64,000 bases of DNA, taken from Pythium myriotylum (Eukaryota > Oomycota > Peronosporomycetes > Pythiales > Pythiaceae). Each line of letters opens with the position of its first letter. Positions within the stretch are counted from its first letter, which is position 1. Below, in pieces: positions 1-8,979 of the stretch. The translations under genes were made by a program, and so were the position numbers. Under the pieces are notes generated by a model. It saw only the letters and a program-made list of their open reading frames with translations, did no database searches and was not told the origin of the DNA. The DNA lies in the NCBI GenBank assembly GCA_023091665.1, contig JALJCQ010000016.1, positions 372,001 to 436,000 on the forward strand, read 5' to 3'.

Positions 1-129
1 CATGCTCTCGGAGCGCGAGCGCCGCCGCAGCCGCTTGTTGGCGTTGCGCTTGCGCGCGGGCGACTCGGCGGGCGGCGCCGACGCCGAGGCCCACGCGGCG
101 CGCAGCGCGTCGTCCAGTTGGCTGCCCAT
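1..129 (-). CDS. N-terminal fragment of an unknown basic protein (partial)
   Basis: An ATG at 129 on the minus strand, in a good context (preceded by ACC), opens a frame of 43 codons that runs off the left edge. The peptide begins MGSQLDDALRAAWASASAPP and becomes Arg/Lys/Ser-rich (KRNANKRLRRRSRS), so it looks like a disordered N-terminus with a possible nuclear signal. GC is very high, as in the first exons of other genes in this window. No domain is visible and the family is unknown. It is divergent from the OTU-like gene at 943. That this is a real gene is inferred from start context, open frame and composition. Confidence 0.5.
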   Translation of the reverse strand, partial: MGSQLDDALRAAWASASAPPAESPARKRNANKRLRRRSRSESM

Positions 130-189
130 GGTCGAGGCGTTTTGGGCGGTTGGCGGGGGCATCGGCATCGCTTAGCGCCGGCTCGGCTG

Positions 190-205
190 ATTTCAGCCAA
201 TCGAA
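190..205 (+). promoter_or_regulatory. CCAAT-box element, 16-bp copy 1
   Basis: The sequence ATTTCAGCCAATCGAA is identical to 4800-4815 in another divergent promoter. Its core TCAGCCAATC is found inverted at 4735-4744 and, in part, at 59135-59144. CCAAT boxes bound by NF-Y are a known promoter element; the role here is inferred from placement. Confidence 0.5.
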
Positions 206-578
206 GAGGACGTAGAGGCTTTACTTAGCGAGACGTCCCCTCTAGGTTGACCACATGGATCGGGCTTCCCCTTGTCGCGATCAAGGCCAAGGCTCATGGG
301 ACCAAGGCTCCAGTTGCAGGTGCTGTCTGCAGCGCCAACTCGGCAGCAATGGAAGGGAAACAATAATACCCAACCCGACACGCTGAGCAGAGCCGTCCCA
401 ACTCTAATTGCATCATCACACTCTCTTACATGCGCTGGACTGTTCTCTAGAATCGTTTGGGGGAGGAAGAGCCACGCGACGGAGGGAGGCGACGTCCTCT
501 GCCTGCTAGCTCACTGGAGCGCTCGGCCTTCTATTCACTATGCATAAAGCAGTGCTGTTGCGCGAACGACATTGTGAG

Positions 579-631
579 AGGTCGATTCCCATCATGCTGG
601 TCTCTTGTCAGGTCGACTCCCATCATGTCGG
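579..631. repeat. Imperfect tandem repeat, two units, 31-bp period
   Basis: Two 22-bp copies of AGGTCGAYTCCCATCATG plus a few bases start at 579 and 610 and differ at only a few positions. The unit resembles the T-arm of a tRNA only superficially, and no cloverleaf can be drawn. Confidence 0.6.
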
Positions 632-942
632 CCCACAATGACTCGCATCACAAACGGGTCTCGATGCCGCCCGTCAGGCTTCAAGTCGTCTCACAACCCG
701 CGCCAAGGTTACAATGAACAACATAACATCGACCCACAGGTCGGTAAACCCGTCAATAACACTCACAACTGTTGAACCCGCAACCCGTTCTTGCACGCCG
801 AGAAAGGCCGACCACGACGATATGCATCGACGACGTTGGCTCTCACAGTGCTATCACCAAGCCAAAGCCATCGCCTCGGAGCCCCCTTGAACGTTTGTTG
901 TGGATCCGAGATCCCCCGTGAGAACCTCTTCCAGCGAGAGTC

Positions 943-2922
943 ATGATGAAATCAGTAATCTCTCGTGTGCCCCCGCACGCCGGTCGCGTGCCGCTCGGAC
1001 CCACCGCAGCAGCACATGCGCCACTCCGCGACGCAGCCAAACCCGCCAAGCCTGCCAAACTGGCGAGCATTACGCCTTCAGCGAAGCTCCCTTGCAGCGG
1101 TGCGCCATCCAAGCAAATTCTCGAGCGTCTACTCCGCGAATCGTCCCCGCGTGGGTCTCTCCGACCGCAGTCGCCATCTCCGTCGTCTGCGCTGCGTGGG
1201 GTGATCAAAACCACCCAGCGTAGCGCTGAAACCGCGCTCGCTGCCTTGCAGATCGAGCACCGAAGCCTCCAGGAGAAGCTGCTGAGCACCGAGATTAAGC
1301 TCCGCGACCGCGACGCAGAAGTCGCGCGTCTCAAACAAGAGCTGGAGCAGCTCAAGTGTCGGTTGCCGCAGACGCCTGGCATCTTTGCCGATAAGAAGTG
1401 CTCCCATGATTTCGCAGAAACACCTAGAGATCCCGATGCAGAGCAGCTGCAGTGGGTCGTCGAGATCGTGGAGGCCCGCGAGGCGTTGAGCTCAGAGAGC
1501 CTGTGGCACAAGGAGTTGTCACGCCGTCTTCGCTTGCTACAGAGCCGCATGGAGGCCATCTGCGACGGCCGCGCCGATGTTTCTTCGTCGGCGCTGAACA
1601 CGATCGACGGCGTTCTGCTCGCGTGCGGGCTTCGTCAGCTCCCGACGCCACCCACGGGGAACTGCCAGTTCTACGCCTTCGTCGAAGCAGCAACACAGCG
1701 GTGTCTTCTGAAGCTCAAGAAAGCGGCGCAAACGTCAAGCACATCGGAGAAGATCCTGCGCCGCATGGAAAAGACGACCGCGACTGTCAAGCGCGGCATT
1801 CGAGGGAGCGCGCTGCTTTCATTCGACAAGTTGTTTGACGACTCGTGGTTCTTGGACGCCTTGGTGGAGGAAGTGAACCGTTCCCACCAGATCCACGACG
1901 GTAGCGACAGCTCGAAACGCGCCATTCTGCGCGGCTACTTCAACGACATCGCCACAAACGCGTCCGACGTCAACACCACAGTCCCTCCAACTGACTGGGG
2001 CTGTGCGCTCACGGTCCGCGAAGGCGCCAAGGCCATGGGCCGTGTGGTCTACGTTCTCACCGAGCACGAGGCGACAAAGACGACTCCAAAGTATGTCACG
2101 TACTCCCGCGTGGAGCCCACGGATCCTTCGGGCGTCGGCTCGATGTTCGTCTCCGTCAACGACACGTACACCTCATCTTTCACCGAGTGGTCGACGTGGC
2201 TGCTCCAGGATTTGGTGGCGACCGCGTCCCAGCCAGACTCGGCGCCAGTCCTCCTCACGCTTCGCGATCTTCATTACAGCGCAGTGGTGTTGGACGCACA
2301 CGTGGGTACTTCCTTCTTCTTCGAAGAGAGGCGACTAACTGCGTCGCAGCCAGAAGAGACGCCAGCTCGAGAGCCAACGGCGCTGGAGCCTGAGATCGTC
2401 ACGGTCGAAATTGTCAGCTCCCCGATTCAGTTGAAGCCAGTTTTTGTCGATGCCCCTTCGAAAGTTGGAGCTGTGAAGTTGGCGCCACCACCGCGTGTAT
2501 CGAAGCTTGCAGCGCAGACCAAGCAGTTGATCGCTGGACCTGCCCGCCCTCGCGTGAGCATCAAAGGTGCTGACTCGGTGCAGAAGCCGAGTGACCGACC
2601 GCAGAGAACGGACGCCGCGACGAATGTGCGCGCCAAGAAGACTTCGGCTGAAATGAGCCGTGTCCCCGTCGCCAAGCGAAGCCGCGAGCCGTCGGCCGAC
2701 CGTGCTCCAGTGGAAGCATCGCCGCCTCCAGCAGCCTCGCGCGTCAGCCCTCAAGTGCGTGACCCGCAGCCACAGACACGCAAGCAAGTCGCCACGCGTG
2801 CGTCCGACGCATCGACAAGCGGCGTCGTGAAGAAGGAAGGCGACACGACAGCGCCCTCGAAGACTGCCACGCGAGCCTCTCGACCTTCCGCTGCGGTTGG
2901 TGCACGCCCGCGGTGGCAGTGA
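943..2922 (+). CDS. OTU-like cysteine protease with N-terminal coiled coil
   Basis: This is an intronless 659-residue frame. After a basic N-terminus, residues about 92-142 form a heptad-rich coiled coil. Residues about 225-450 look like an OTU fold. The motif PTGNCQFYAF places the presumed catalytic Cys at 241, and DLHYSAVV near the domain end supplies the presumed His at 444. OTU enzymes cleave ubiquitin or ubiquitin-like chains, so this is a likely deubiquitinase, although the first block reads TGNC rather than the common DGNC. The region from about 490 to the end is Pro/Ser/Lys/Arg-rich and probably disordered. The start is the first of two adjacent ATGs. It is divergent from the partial gene on the left and tail-to-tail with the PRA1 gene. 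Confidence 0.75.
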   Translation: MMKSVISRVPPHAGRVPLGPTAAAHAPLRDAAKPAKPAKLASITPSAKLPCSGAPSKQILERLLRESSPRGSLRPQSPSPSSALRGVIKTTQRSAETALAALQIEHRSLQEKLLSTEIKLRDRDAEVARLKQELEQLKCRLPQTPGIFADKKCSHDFAETPRDPDAEQLQWVVEIVEAREALSSESLWHKELSRRLRLLQSRMEAICDGRADVSSSALNTIDGVLLACGLRQLPTPPTGNCQFYAFVEAATQRCLLKLKKAAQTSSTSEKILRRMEKTTATVKRGIRGSALLSFDKLFDDSWFLDALVEEVNRSHQIHDGSDSSKRAILRGYFNDIATNASDVNTTVPPTDWGCALTVREGAKAMGRVVYVLTEHEATKTTPKYVTYSRVEPTDPSGVGSMFVSVNDTYTSSFTEWSTWLLQDLVATASQPDSAPVLLTLRDLHYSAVVLDAHVGTSFFFEERRLTASQPEETPAREPTALEPEIVTVEIVSSPIQLKPVFVDAPSKVGAVKLAPPPRVSKLAAQTKQLIAGPARPRVSIKGADSVQKPSDRPQRTDAATNVRAKKTSAEMSRVPVAKRSREPSADRAPVEASPPPAASRVSPQVRDPQPQTRKQVATRASDASTSGVVKKEGDTTAPSKTATRASRPSAAVGARPRWQ

Positions 2923-3965
2923 TATTCTCGTTTCCCCTAGATAGCGATCCCAAGTGCAGAGCCCAAGCTGATCGGAGGCTGCGCAAACGTCCAAGACGCC
3001 TGCTGCTGCTTGTGATCAACTGACCGAGAGAGAGAGCATGCGAGTATGCCAGCGGAGTAGAGTGCGAGCGAGCTGGATGGGACCGCGGCGCGACGAGACC
3101 CAGGAGCGTGGAAGGGAGGGGAGCGAGACGTGCTACGGTCAGTCTGAGGTCATCTGCGACTATGGGAGCTGGGTCGGTGGAGGCGGAGTGGCAGTGAGAC
3201 ATCCACGGGTGAGACGCTCGGAGTCATACTTTTCGGGAGGAGACCGGAGGCGCTCCTCGTGGATTGCCACAGATGCCGCCGCCAATCCAGCGTCGCAGTA
3301 GTTTATCGCCGCCTTGGACTCGGACCCGCAGTCTCGCTTCGTACCGCGTCCGGTGTCTGCGGTCGATCGCGAGACCCTTCAGTGCGTCTTGCGCGATACT
3401 CTGGTGGGTGGGTACTGCTGTTTGATCTCGGGCCCAGTGTGGTCGGTTGTTGTGCATGCAGGCGTTGAAGTGTTGGTGTAGCTGCAAGAAACGCAGACAG
3501 AAGCTTCTCCACAATGAGATTTATACGCAGGAGTAGAGCATCAATTAGTTATATCTTGACACGAGTTCAGTCTCTTCGTTCCCTTGGGCATAAGCTTGGT
3601 GTCCTGGAGTACTGTGGCAAAACCGAACCCCAACATATTGGTGCTGTCAAAACGTCCAATTGATCTTACTAAATCCCACCTCGCTGCGTTCGATTCCAAT
3701 GCCGACACCTCGGGAGGTGGATTATGAATTGTTCACAACGTAGAGTCCAATGCAGCGAGGCCACTCTCTGCCCCCAATCAAACCTATAAAACGGCTGAGC
3801 TCTCTAAATGTTGATGTGCGTTGCTTAGACAGTGTCAGCGATCTTGGCGCTATCGTCCGACAAGAATCCGAGCTCATCTTCATCACGAACAGTCGGGCTA
3901 TCGCGAAGGACAGCGTGAGCCGTCGTCAGCGCCGCACTATTTGGTACCAGAACGTTAGTTGATAA
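2923..3965. other. Intergenic region, nothing recognised
   Basis: This is about 1 kb between two convergent stops. Only small open frames occur (3038-3301 and 3750-3962). They have no splice-joined partners, domain or codon pattern that I can defend. The right part (3500-3950) is AT-richer than the flanking genes. Confidence 0.5.
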
Positions 3966-4652
3966 TCAATGGACATGGGTAAAGCGGTTGTGTACGAACC
4001 TTGCGGTGCAAATGGAGAAAAGAATGGAGCCTCCAAAGATCACAACGACGATGAGCGACACTATACGAACCGCCGTAGAGGTTAGCATCACTCCAAAGTA
4101 ACTCATTACGACGCAGTCGGCGAACGTACGGGCAATGAGACCGAGCCGACGTTGTTCAGGCGTGAGCGGACGACCGAACACGACGACCGTGCCGTCCGCT
4201 GCAGCAGAGCCCGATGAGTAGAACCAGAACGCGGCCAAGCACATCATCGCAAACAGGAACATCGGGTTCAGCAGGCTACGACAAGCACGTGTGAGTCTCG
4301 TCGGAAGGCGAGAAGCGGCGTCCAGAGCGACCGACTTACATGGTGACGACGCCCACGAGGGCCGCCGAGATGGCGTAGTTCGTAGCGAAGTATGCGACAT
4401 TCTTTCGCACACGGGGCACCGCGACTTCGCGGCTTGGCAGGTTGAAGGGCTTCTCCTCGCCTACAACAGAGCGCGCTGTGGTGAGTCCCGTGCGTGGCGT
4501 ACATTGGGCGAGCGAGCGAGCGTACCAAAGCCGAAGAAGACCCCGAGCCCGCGCACGTTCTTGGGGTTGACGATCTGGCGGAAGTTGTCCTTGACCTTCT
4601 GGAGCACGTCGGGCCGCACCTCGACCGTGATCTTGCCCTCGTCGACCTTCAT
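3966..4652 (-). CDS. PRA1-family prenylated Rab acceptor
   Basis: Three exons join in phase: 4526-4652, 4340-4460 and 3966-4275. The introns are 65 and 64 nt. The product is 185 residues, the usual PRA1 size. Hallmarks are an amphipathic N-terminal region (VKDNFRQIVNPKNVRGLGVF), then a first hydrophobic pair beginning in exon 2 (VAYFATNYAISAALVGVV), then FGRPLTPEQRRLGL between the two membrane hairpins. PRA1/Yip3 proteins sit in Golgi/endosomal membranes and bind prenylated Rab GTPases. The start at 4652 (MKVDEGKITV) is preferred; an upstream in-frame start at 4760 would add a basic extension unlike the family. It is divergent from the gene at 4904. Confidence 0.85.
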
Positions 4653-4734
4653 GGGGACCTTGCGGAGAGACGGCCAACTTGCGATGTGGGCGCCCTTGCG
4701 ACGGCACCGGATTCGGGCTCGACTTGGCTGTCTG

Positions 4735-4815
4735 TGATTGGCTGAAACGGGAAGAGACAAGAACCCCAGGAAGTCAGATCGCGATGGGTTCGTTTCTCTA
4801 TTTCAGCCAATCGAA
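4735..4815. promoter_or_regulatory. Divergent promoter with inverted pair of CCAAT elements
   Basis: GATTGGCTGAAA (4735-4746) and ATTTCAGCCAATCGAA (4800-4815) face each other as an inverted pair between the PRA1 and KEN-box genes. The symmetry suits a bidirectional promoter served by one factor. A second CCAATT-like string (GAATTGG, 4813-4819) abuts the right copy. Confidence 0.55.
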
Positions 4816-4903
4816 TTGGTATTCAGAATGATGGTTCCCTTGCCGTTACAGAGTGTATGCCCTTCAAACTTGTGATGGCGCTCTCGTCCACTCTGGCAAC
4901 AGC

Positions 4904-5548
4904 ATGCGAGGAAAGCCGGCGACTCGAGCCACGTCTCGATGCCGTGAGGCGACGGCGGGCGCGTCGATGGAGTCCCCGCCTCTTGTGACGATGCGCAAAA
5001 CCAAGAGACGGGGCGTTGCGTGCGATCTGAACGAGACGATCGACGACGGTGAGTGCCGACTGACGATGCAGGGGCGACAGTCAGTCACGCTGGGCGAGTG
5101 CAACGTAGACGACGAGGCGCTGCAGCGTGCAAGCAGCGTAAGTAGAGTACGACACTCTTGTCGCGAGTTGATGAAACGCTTACGTGCTCAGCAGGAGGCT
5201 CCAAGCGAGGCACCCAAGGCCAAGCGTGCGAGAGGGAACGCGGTCGCGAGCACGAAAGGGAAGCTCAAGCGCACAGCATCTGCGCGAGAGAGAGAGGAGA
5301 AGGAGAACAACTGCACAACTCCACGACGAGTGGGGAAGAGGCAAACGAGACAACCGCTAATCCCGATCGTTAACGAATCGGTCAACACCGAAGAGAGTCC
5401 ACCAATCTTCGCGTTCAAGAAAGGAAACACTTTGCTCAAGATCCGCAAACTTCGCAAAGAACGAGCTCAGCCTGACAACAAGAAACGGCTCGATGAGCTA
5501 GCCGCATTCTTCAACAGCCTCGACAACGAGAGGCTTGATTATCTTTGA
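4904..5548 (+). CDS. Basic KEN-box protein of unknown function
   Basis: The frame is open from 4853, with ATGs at 4904 and 4967; I use 4904. An internal stretch 5138-5191 begins GTAAGT and ends GTGCTCAG. It is 54 nt, exactly 18 codons without a stop, so it is probably an intron hidden in an open frame. Splicing would give about 196 residues. The protein is Lys/Arg-rich with EEKENN, a KEN-type APC/C degron, and ends in an acidic/aromatic helix (LDELAAFFNSLDNERLDYL). A small basic KEN-box protein suggests a cell-cycle regulated nuclear factor, but no family is recognised. Its stop is 21 bp from the opposing DNAAF5 stop. Confidence 0.6.
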   Translation: MRGKPATRATSRCREATAGASMESPPLVTMRKTKRRGVACDLNETIDDGECRLTMQGRQSVTLGECNVDDEALQRASSVSRVRHSCRELMKRLRAQQEAPSEAPKAKRARGNAVASTKGKLKRTASAREREEKENNCTTPRRVGKRQTRQPLIPIVNESVNTEESPPIFAFKKGNTLLKIRKLRKERAQPDNKKRLDELAAFFNSLDNERLDYL

Positions 5549-5569
5549 ATACAGTTCCAGTTACTGCAT

Positions 5570-8500
5570 CTATGGCGTGTGGGCCTCAGCCAGGACTACC
5601 AGCATGTCACAGTACTTTGGGCTTTGGTGGCGTGAGCGATTCTCACGCGCTTTCTTGAGCAGCAATGTCGCGTCAATCTCGACCGTCTCTTTGATGACTT
5701 CGAATACCGCGTTCTATCCAGGAAGTTGATCTGTCAACGGACTAGCGTTCCTCTTTATAAACTGTCTGGCTCACCTGAATCTCGGGATCGGCGTCGTCCA
5801 AATGGACAAAGAGACAGTCGAGCGTGTAGTCGATGATCGTTCCGTGGAAGTGTGGCTTAGGTGCAGCGTGTAAAAATGTTTTGAACGTCTCGCATGCGGC
5901 CCTGCGAACAATGTCGTTGCTGTCGTCCAAACGCTTGAGGATTTCAGCGTAAAGTTGGTGAATGGGCTCCTCTGTTGTGTTGTACCAAGGTGAGGTACGA
6001 AGTCGAGATGACTGTGAAGCAATAAGAACTTACCACCGAGACATCCAGGAAGCGCAACAAACAGGTATTGGAGTGCAAGACAGACGAGCTGCCGTGTCTT
6101 TGCATCACTATCATCTAGGCATGACTTCAGCACTGGCAGCATCTGAGCAAGACTACCGTTAGAATGGATAAGAAGGACACCGCATGCAGGTCTGTACCTG
6201 AGGTGCCGTCTGGAAGAGGCAGGGCTGATCGGCGACACCTTGTCGCAGTAACGTGTACGCACACGCAACGGCAACCTTGCTATTGGCGACCGGGTTAGTA
6301 GCCATGTCGTTCAGATCACTCAGAAACTATCAGCCCAAACATACCGAATCGTTGCTGCAACTCGGCCACCTTGCCACACAATGTTGGGGACGATCGCTTT
6401 GAGAAGCAGCTCAGTGTTAAACGGCACGAAGGACTATCGGTGTCACAATAAGGAATACGATTAACAAGCCTGCCGTTGAAGGAAATCACCTTCCTACTGA
6501 CCTGGTGGATTTCTTCTGAGCTGAGCATTGTCTCTAACAGCGCGAGAAACGCGAGGCGGACATCAGCATCTAGGGTTGGATCCAAGTGAAGAATTATCAC
6601 GGGCGCGAGAGCAGAAATGTTCTCAGCGCACGCCTGTCCAGCACTTATCATTAGCTAACCCAACCGCAGAAATGAAAGGAATCAAGGTAGCACCTTTCCG
6701 CCACGACGGCAGAGTGAATCAAATAGTACTCGGTGCGGGTGACTCTTACTCCAAGCACTAGGCCTGCTAGACGGCATCGCGATTTTCGCCAGAAGACGAG
6801 GCATAAAAGTCATATACAGGCCCTAAACAACACAGAATTTAAGTCAACGGGGTACGCGAAGGAAAATTCGCTTTGCCTCAGTACCTGAGTACTTTGGTGA
6901 CAAGCAATAGCGAGTTTCTCGAGCGCAATCGTGGCCTACATGAGCCTATTTGTCAGCACTGAGCAAGCACAAACAAGTTTCCGTCATACCGCCTCTGACG
7001 CAAGCGATGATTCTGGGGAGGCCGCGAGCAAATGGTTGAGGATCCAAAAAAGACTGAAAACCACTTCTTGATTCTCTTGTAAGAGGCTTTCCGCTACTTT
7101 GACCGTATTGGAAACAACGATTGCAAGCTGGTCTTGTAGATCAGCAACGTCAGACTCTCTCACTCCACTATCGCACAATGAGTCCGTGATGGCTTCGAGG
7201 TGAGCGCTTACTGTCTGTACTCCCATGCCTTCGATACTCATACCCAACAAGATCAGTCCATTTGTCCGATGCTGCGCCGTGTCTAGGCCCACAACGCGGC
7301 CGGCAACCAAGGGAAGTAGTGATGTCAATATTGTGGCTGTGTCAGCGTAATAACCGATAACTCGAGAGCATTCTTTCACGCGCCGAACCACGATTTCCTC
7401 TTCATCACGGCAGTTTCTTGCAAGCGCAGCAAACACTTTGTCCAGGAACGGGTTCATAGCATCTTCCAATAGAATGAGGAATGCACTGAGTATACTGGTG
7501 TACCGCTCGCGAACTTGTACCTACAGATGAATGTGAGGAGGAGAAATGAAAGTGTACAGTTCTTTCTTCAAACTTGCCGTCCAGTCTCCAGTCTTCTCCA
7601 GTAGCTCAGGGAAAGCGTTTGGAGCAATTCTACCATAGATTAGACATCAATAGAAGAATAACGCACCACGTTCTGACGTTAGCAACAAACCTTCTAGCTA
7701 GTCGCCTCGCGCTCTCTGGAGGTCGATTCTCGAAGAACAAAGGTGGCTGAATCTCGTCGCCCGTCATCATAGATTCATCGACCATCTCGAAGTTGTCAGC
7801 ATCTGCATCTCCAGCCTCCCACTTCGAGGCAAGATCATACAGGCTGACTCGAAAGACGTCAACGACTTCAGGAGATTCATCGACTGCGCCCGCGAGGAAA
7901 AGAGGTAGTAGTGAGGTCTCGTAGTGGTGGACTTCCTCGACTTCTCGTAGCCATGTCGCTACGGAGAGAACGAGCTGTTTGCGCACAGTTGGTGCTCGAT
8001 CAAACACTACTTTATTCACAGCTGGCAGAATCACCTCCTTCATGAGTTCAGGCAACGACTCGCACCTACAAGGCACAAGAGCCTCCAGTGCTTGGAGTGC
8101 ACTCGCACGAACGCGACTATGCTGGTGGCCCAAGTTGGTCACTAATGGACGAATTATCATTCCGACTTGAAAAGCGACGTCTCGCTTCCAACCACGGGCG
8201 AGCACAATCGCGATGTCGGACGTGAGCTTCTTGATGTCGGGAAACTGATCAAGCGCGGTCTTACCAAGCACATTAGCCAACTCGCCAATAACGTCTCGCA
8301 TGGGCAAGCGCTCAGGCAGCTCGCAGAGCTGCTTCAGGTAAGCGTAGAATAGCTGTAGCATCAGCAAGCGGATCTCCTCGGTGGGCTCGGCATAAGGTAG
8401 CTTGCCCAGTCGTGCTGCCAGTAAGGCTACGAGCTCCTTGAGCACGACTTCAGAGTGGTCCAAAGCTCTCCGTTCGGCAAAGAAGAGCAGCATCGATAGG

Positions 8501-8829
8501 GACTTTTCGCGGCACTTCTCGACAGCATCTGTTTGTGCGCACTGGAGCAGCGGTGCCTTCATGTTCGCCGCGCACAGCTCGCGCAAGACATCCGGCGAGA
8601 GCTGGTGAGCTTCGCTTTGCAGCACGCGCAGCAGCTTGTCGCACGCTCGCCGACGCACACCGCGCTCGGGATCTGAGAGGCAGTTGATGTCTCGCTGAAG
8701 CTTCATCGACAGCATGCTGTACTTGGCCTCGTCGTCACCCGTGAGAGGCATGGTGACGAGACGAGAGGTCACTTGAGCCAACAGCTTCCGAATTGGTGAC
8801 GCGCGAAAGCCACTTGTGGTATCCAACAC
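5570..8829 (-). CDS. DNAAF5: Dynein axonemal assembly factor 5 (HEAT-repeat protein)
   Basis: Eleven exons join in phase: 7691-8829, 7578-7629, 6990-7520, 6885-6935, 6694-6822, 6502-6633, 6345-6433, 6198-6279, 6034-6142, 5775-5971 and 5570-5713. They give about 884 residues, against about 855 in animals. The chain is HEAT repeats throughout. It matches HEATR2/DNAAF5 along its length, including LLKAIVPNIVWQGGRVAATIR, an EILKRLDDSNDIVRRAA block and a C-terminal FVHLDDADPEIQ. DNAAF5 acts in the cytoplasm to pre-assemble axonemal dynein arms, so the organism makes motile flagella. The intron after exon 2 appears to be GC-AG. An internal ATG at 8751 is an alternative start. It lies 150 bp downstream of, and on the same strand as, BipA. 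Confidence 0.85.
7521..7577 (-). other. Probable GC-AG intron in DNAAF5
   Basis: The 57-nt intron starts GCAAGT and ends TGTAG. Only this choice joins DWT to VQVRERYTS in phase with a common acceptor. The alternative is a GTTTG donor three codons later paired with a weak AAG acceptor. Confidence 0.55.
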
Positions 8830-8979
8830 AACAAGTTGAATACTACATTTGTCCAGTTTTAAACAATTAAAATAAAAGATCCAATATGAAGTGTTTTATA
8901 CATGTACGTATCTATCAGTGTTTAAATCTATCTAGTGGTGGTGTCCTTTCGATGATCCTGCGCATCATGCATGGAGGGA

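Larger units (their letters stand above)
130..942. promoter_or_regulatory. Divergent spacer between partial gene and OTU-like gene
   Basis: No convincing gene lies in these 0.8 kb. The spacer holds a CCAAT-box element, ATTTCAGCCAATCGAA (190-205), about 60 bp upstream of the minus-strand start. The same 16 bases recur at 4800-4815. It also holds an imperfect 31-bp tandem duplication around 579-631. Short open frames here have no recognisable content. Confidence 0.45.

Noticed and set aside
581..625. tRNA-like B-box strings (GGTCGATTCCC)
   Set aside because: No acceptor stem, anticodon arm or A box can be drawn around either copy.
3038..3962. Small ORFs (87 and 70 codons) between the OTU and PRA1 genes
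   Set aside because: No domain, no neighbouring exon that joins in phase, and start contexts are poor.
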